From: Zarea fungicola
Taxonomy: Eukaryota > Ascomycota > Sordariomycetes > Hypocreales > Cordycipitaceae
Length of the DNA stretch: 64,000 nt
NCBI GenBank assembly: GCA_900169235.1
Contig: FWCC01000474.1
Span: 17,637-81,636, forward strand
Reading direction: 5' to 3'
Position numbers and translations under genes: made by a program. This document shows, in pieces, positions 63,222 through 64,000 of this stretch. Every line of letters begins with the position of its first letter. Position 1 is the stretch's first letter. The notes beneath the pieces were generated by a model, which did no database searches, had not been told where the DNA came from, and worked only from the letters and a program-made list of their open reading frames with translations.

Positions 63222-64000
63222 TGTTGGATCAACAGAAGTCTTCCCAGTGATGATGAAGGGAGCACCCAGCCCATCCACCGCCATAGTACACCAGTGCATT
63301 GACAGTGCTGCGATTGACACGTAGCAGCTCTCTAGCGGCGGCTACAAATAGATGGGGTTAACTGTCGCGCGTATTCCGGTTAACGATAATAATAAAAGTC
63401 TCGTAGTAGACGTCCACTATTTAGCGCAATAAATAAGGTCGATTGGTTTTGGCCACCGCGACTAGTTCTGTTGCACCATGCTAACATTCCTGGCGTCGGT
63501 GATGGGGGTCTGTCCTGTGGACGGTTGTGACACTAGTGTAGTCGAAGCTAGAAACAGACCAGTTTCGTCTGGTTCAAGTAATGTCAACAGAAGACATAGC
63601 GTTGACAGAGTTGTGTGTCTGAGCTATGCTGTCTGCCCATTTTATTCCTCTACAACAATATCGGATACATGTGCCACGCCCCCACCGCATTCGCTAGAGG
63701 GTGCTGACGGCTCTGCCGGCCACCCTAGTCAGACGGCCACGCGTCAACAACAATAACACTTCAAAACGCTCTGTACGCCGTAATTATGCCCTAAAATATT
63801 CGAGAAAAAGAGCATGCTGTCTAGCAATGCCTAGAATTCCTTGACTAAAATCCTGGAGTCGCAGTTATAGTGGCTGTGTGATAATTTGGTGTGATAAGAG
63901 TGATTGTGCGACGCCGCCTTGCTGGAATTTAAATGCGTCTTAGGCAAATATCTAAGAAATAAAAGCTTAACCTAGCTAAGGAAGAAGGAATTTTAAGGGT
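63222..64000. other. 3' flank, no gene seen
   Basis: About 780 bases to the window end. One ATG frame (63478-63756, 92 codons) has no motif and contains many Cys/Ser/Thr residues; I do not call it. Confidence 0.4.

Noticed and set aside
1..64000. CRISPR arrays, bacterial operons or prophage
   Set aside because: Spliceosomal introns and fungal gene families throughout; tandem repeats present are minisatellites without spacer structure.

Overview
This is nuclear DNA of a filamentous ascomycete, most likely a Sordariomycete and plausibly Hypocreales. That placement is inferred from gene families and architecture, not from a search. Genes on both strands carry short GT-AG introns of about 48-105 bases with CTAAC/CTGAC-like branch points. 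The families are typically fungal: Zn2Cys6 regulators, DUF3824, DUF1993, DUF7053, a NACHT-ankyrin NLR, AcuF-type C2H2 and a bicovalent FAD oxidase. Because of the introns, most real genes are split over several open frames. I rebuilt their exon structures by hand; every join keeps frame, but none is confirmed by transcript data.

Layout. (1) Bases 1-16.3 kb are accessory and look like part of a small metabolic cluster: three NmrA-like NAD(P)-binding proteins, a four-exon nitrilase, a secreted crotonase-fold protein, two SnoaL/NTF2-like proteins and a secreted kelch propeller. No PKS, NRPS or terpene synthase is in view. AT-rich gene-poor stretches lie between them, with a 270-bp hAT-like MITE and two 9-bp minisatellites about 200 bp upstream of two of the genes. 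(2) 17.2-24 kb holds a 512-aa polytopic membrane protein and a six-exon, 1288-aa NLR (esterase-like, NACHT, ankyrin). (3) 25.8-44 kb is more housekeeping-like: calpain-like protease, Erv41/ERGIC2 homologue, DUF7053, a Zn2Cys6 factor, DUF1993, a DUF3824 protein, a fructosyl-amino-acid-oxidase-like flavoenzyme and a P-loop sulfotransferase-like protein. (4) 44.2-51.7 kb is the most interesting locus: an AcuF-type C2H2 protein, divergently a DUF7580-like plus subtilisin (S8) protease with a complete catalytic triad, and just downstream in the same direction a 261-aa protein that fits a fungal gasdermin-like pore former. This is the arrangement of the HET-Q2/HET-Q1 cell-death pair. (5) 51.9-63.2 kb has a Zn2Cys6 factor divergent from an allantoate-permease-type MFS transporter, a 590-aa DHA-type MFS transporter and a secreted BBE-like oxidase.

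Working together (inference). The S8 protease probably cleaves the acidic C-terminal tail of the gasdermin-like protein to start regulated cell death. The NLR about 20 kb away belongs to the same biological theme of non-self recognition. The 5' cluster probably performs NAD(P)-dependent and hydrolytic tailoring on a small molecule, with some steps outside the cell.
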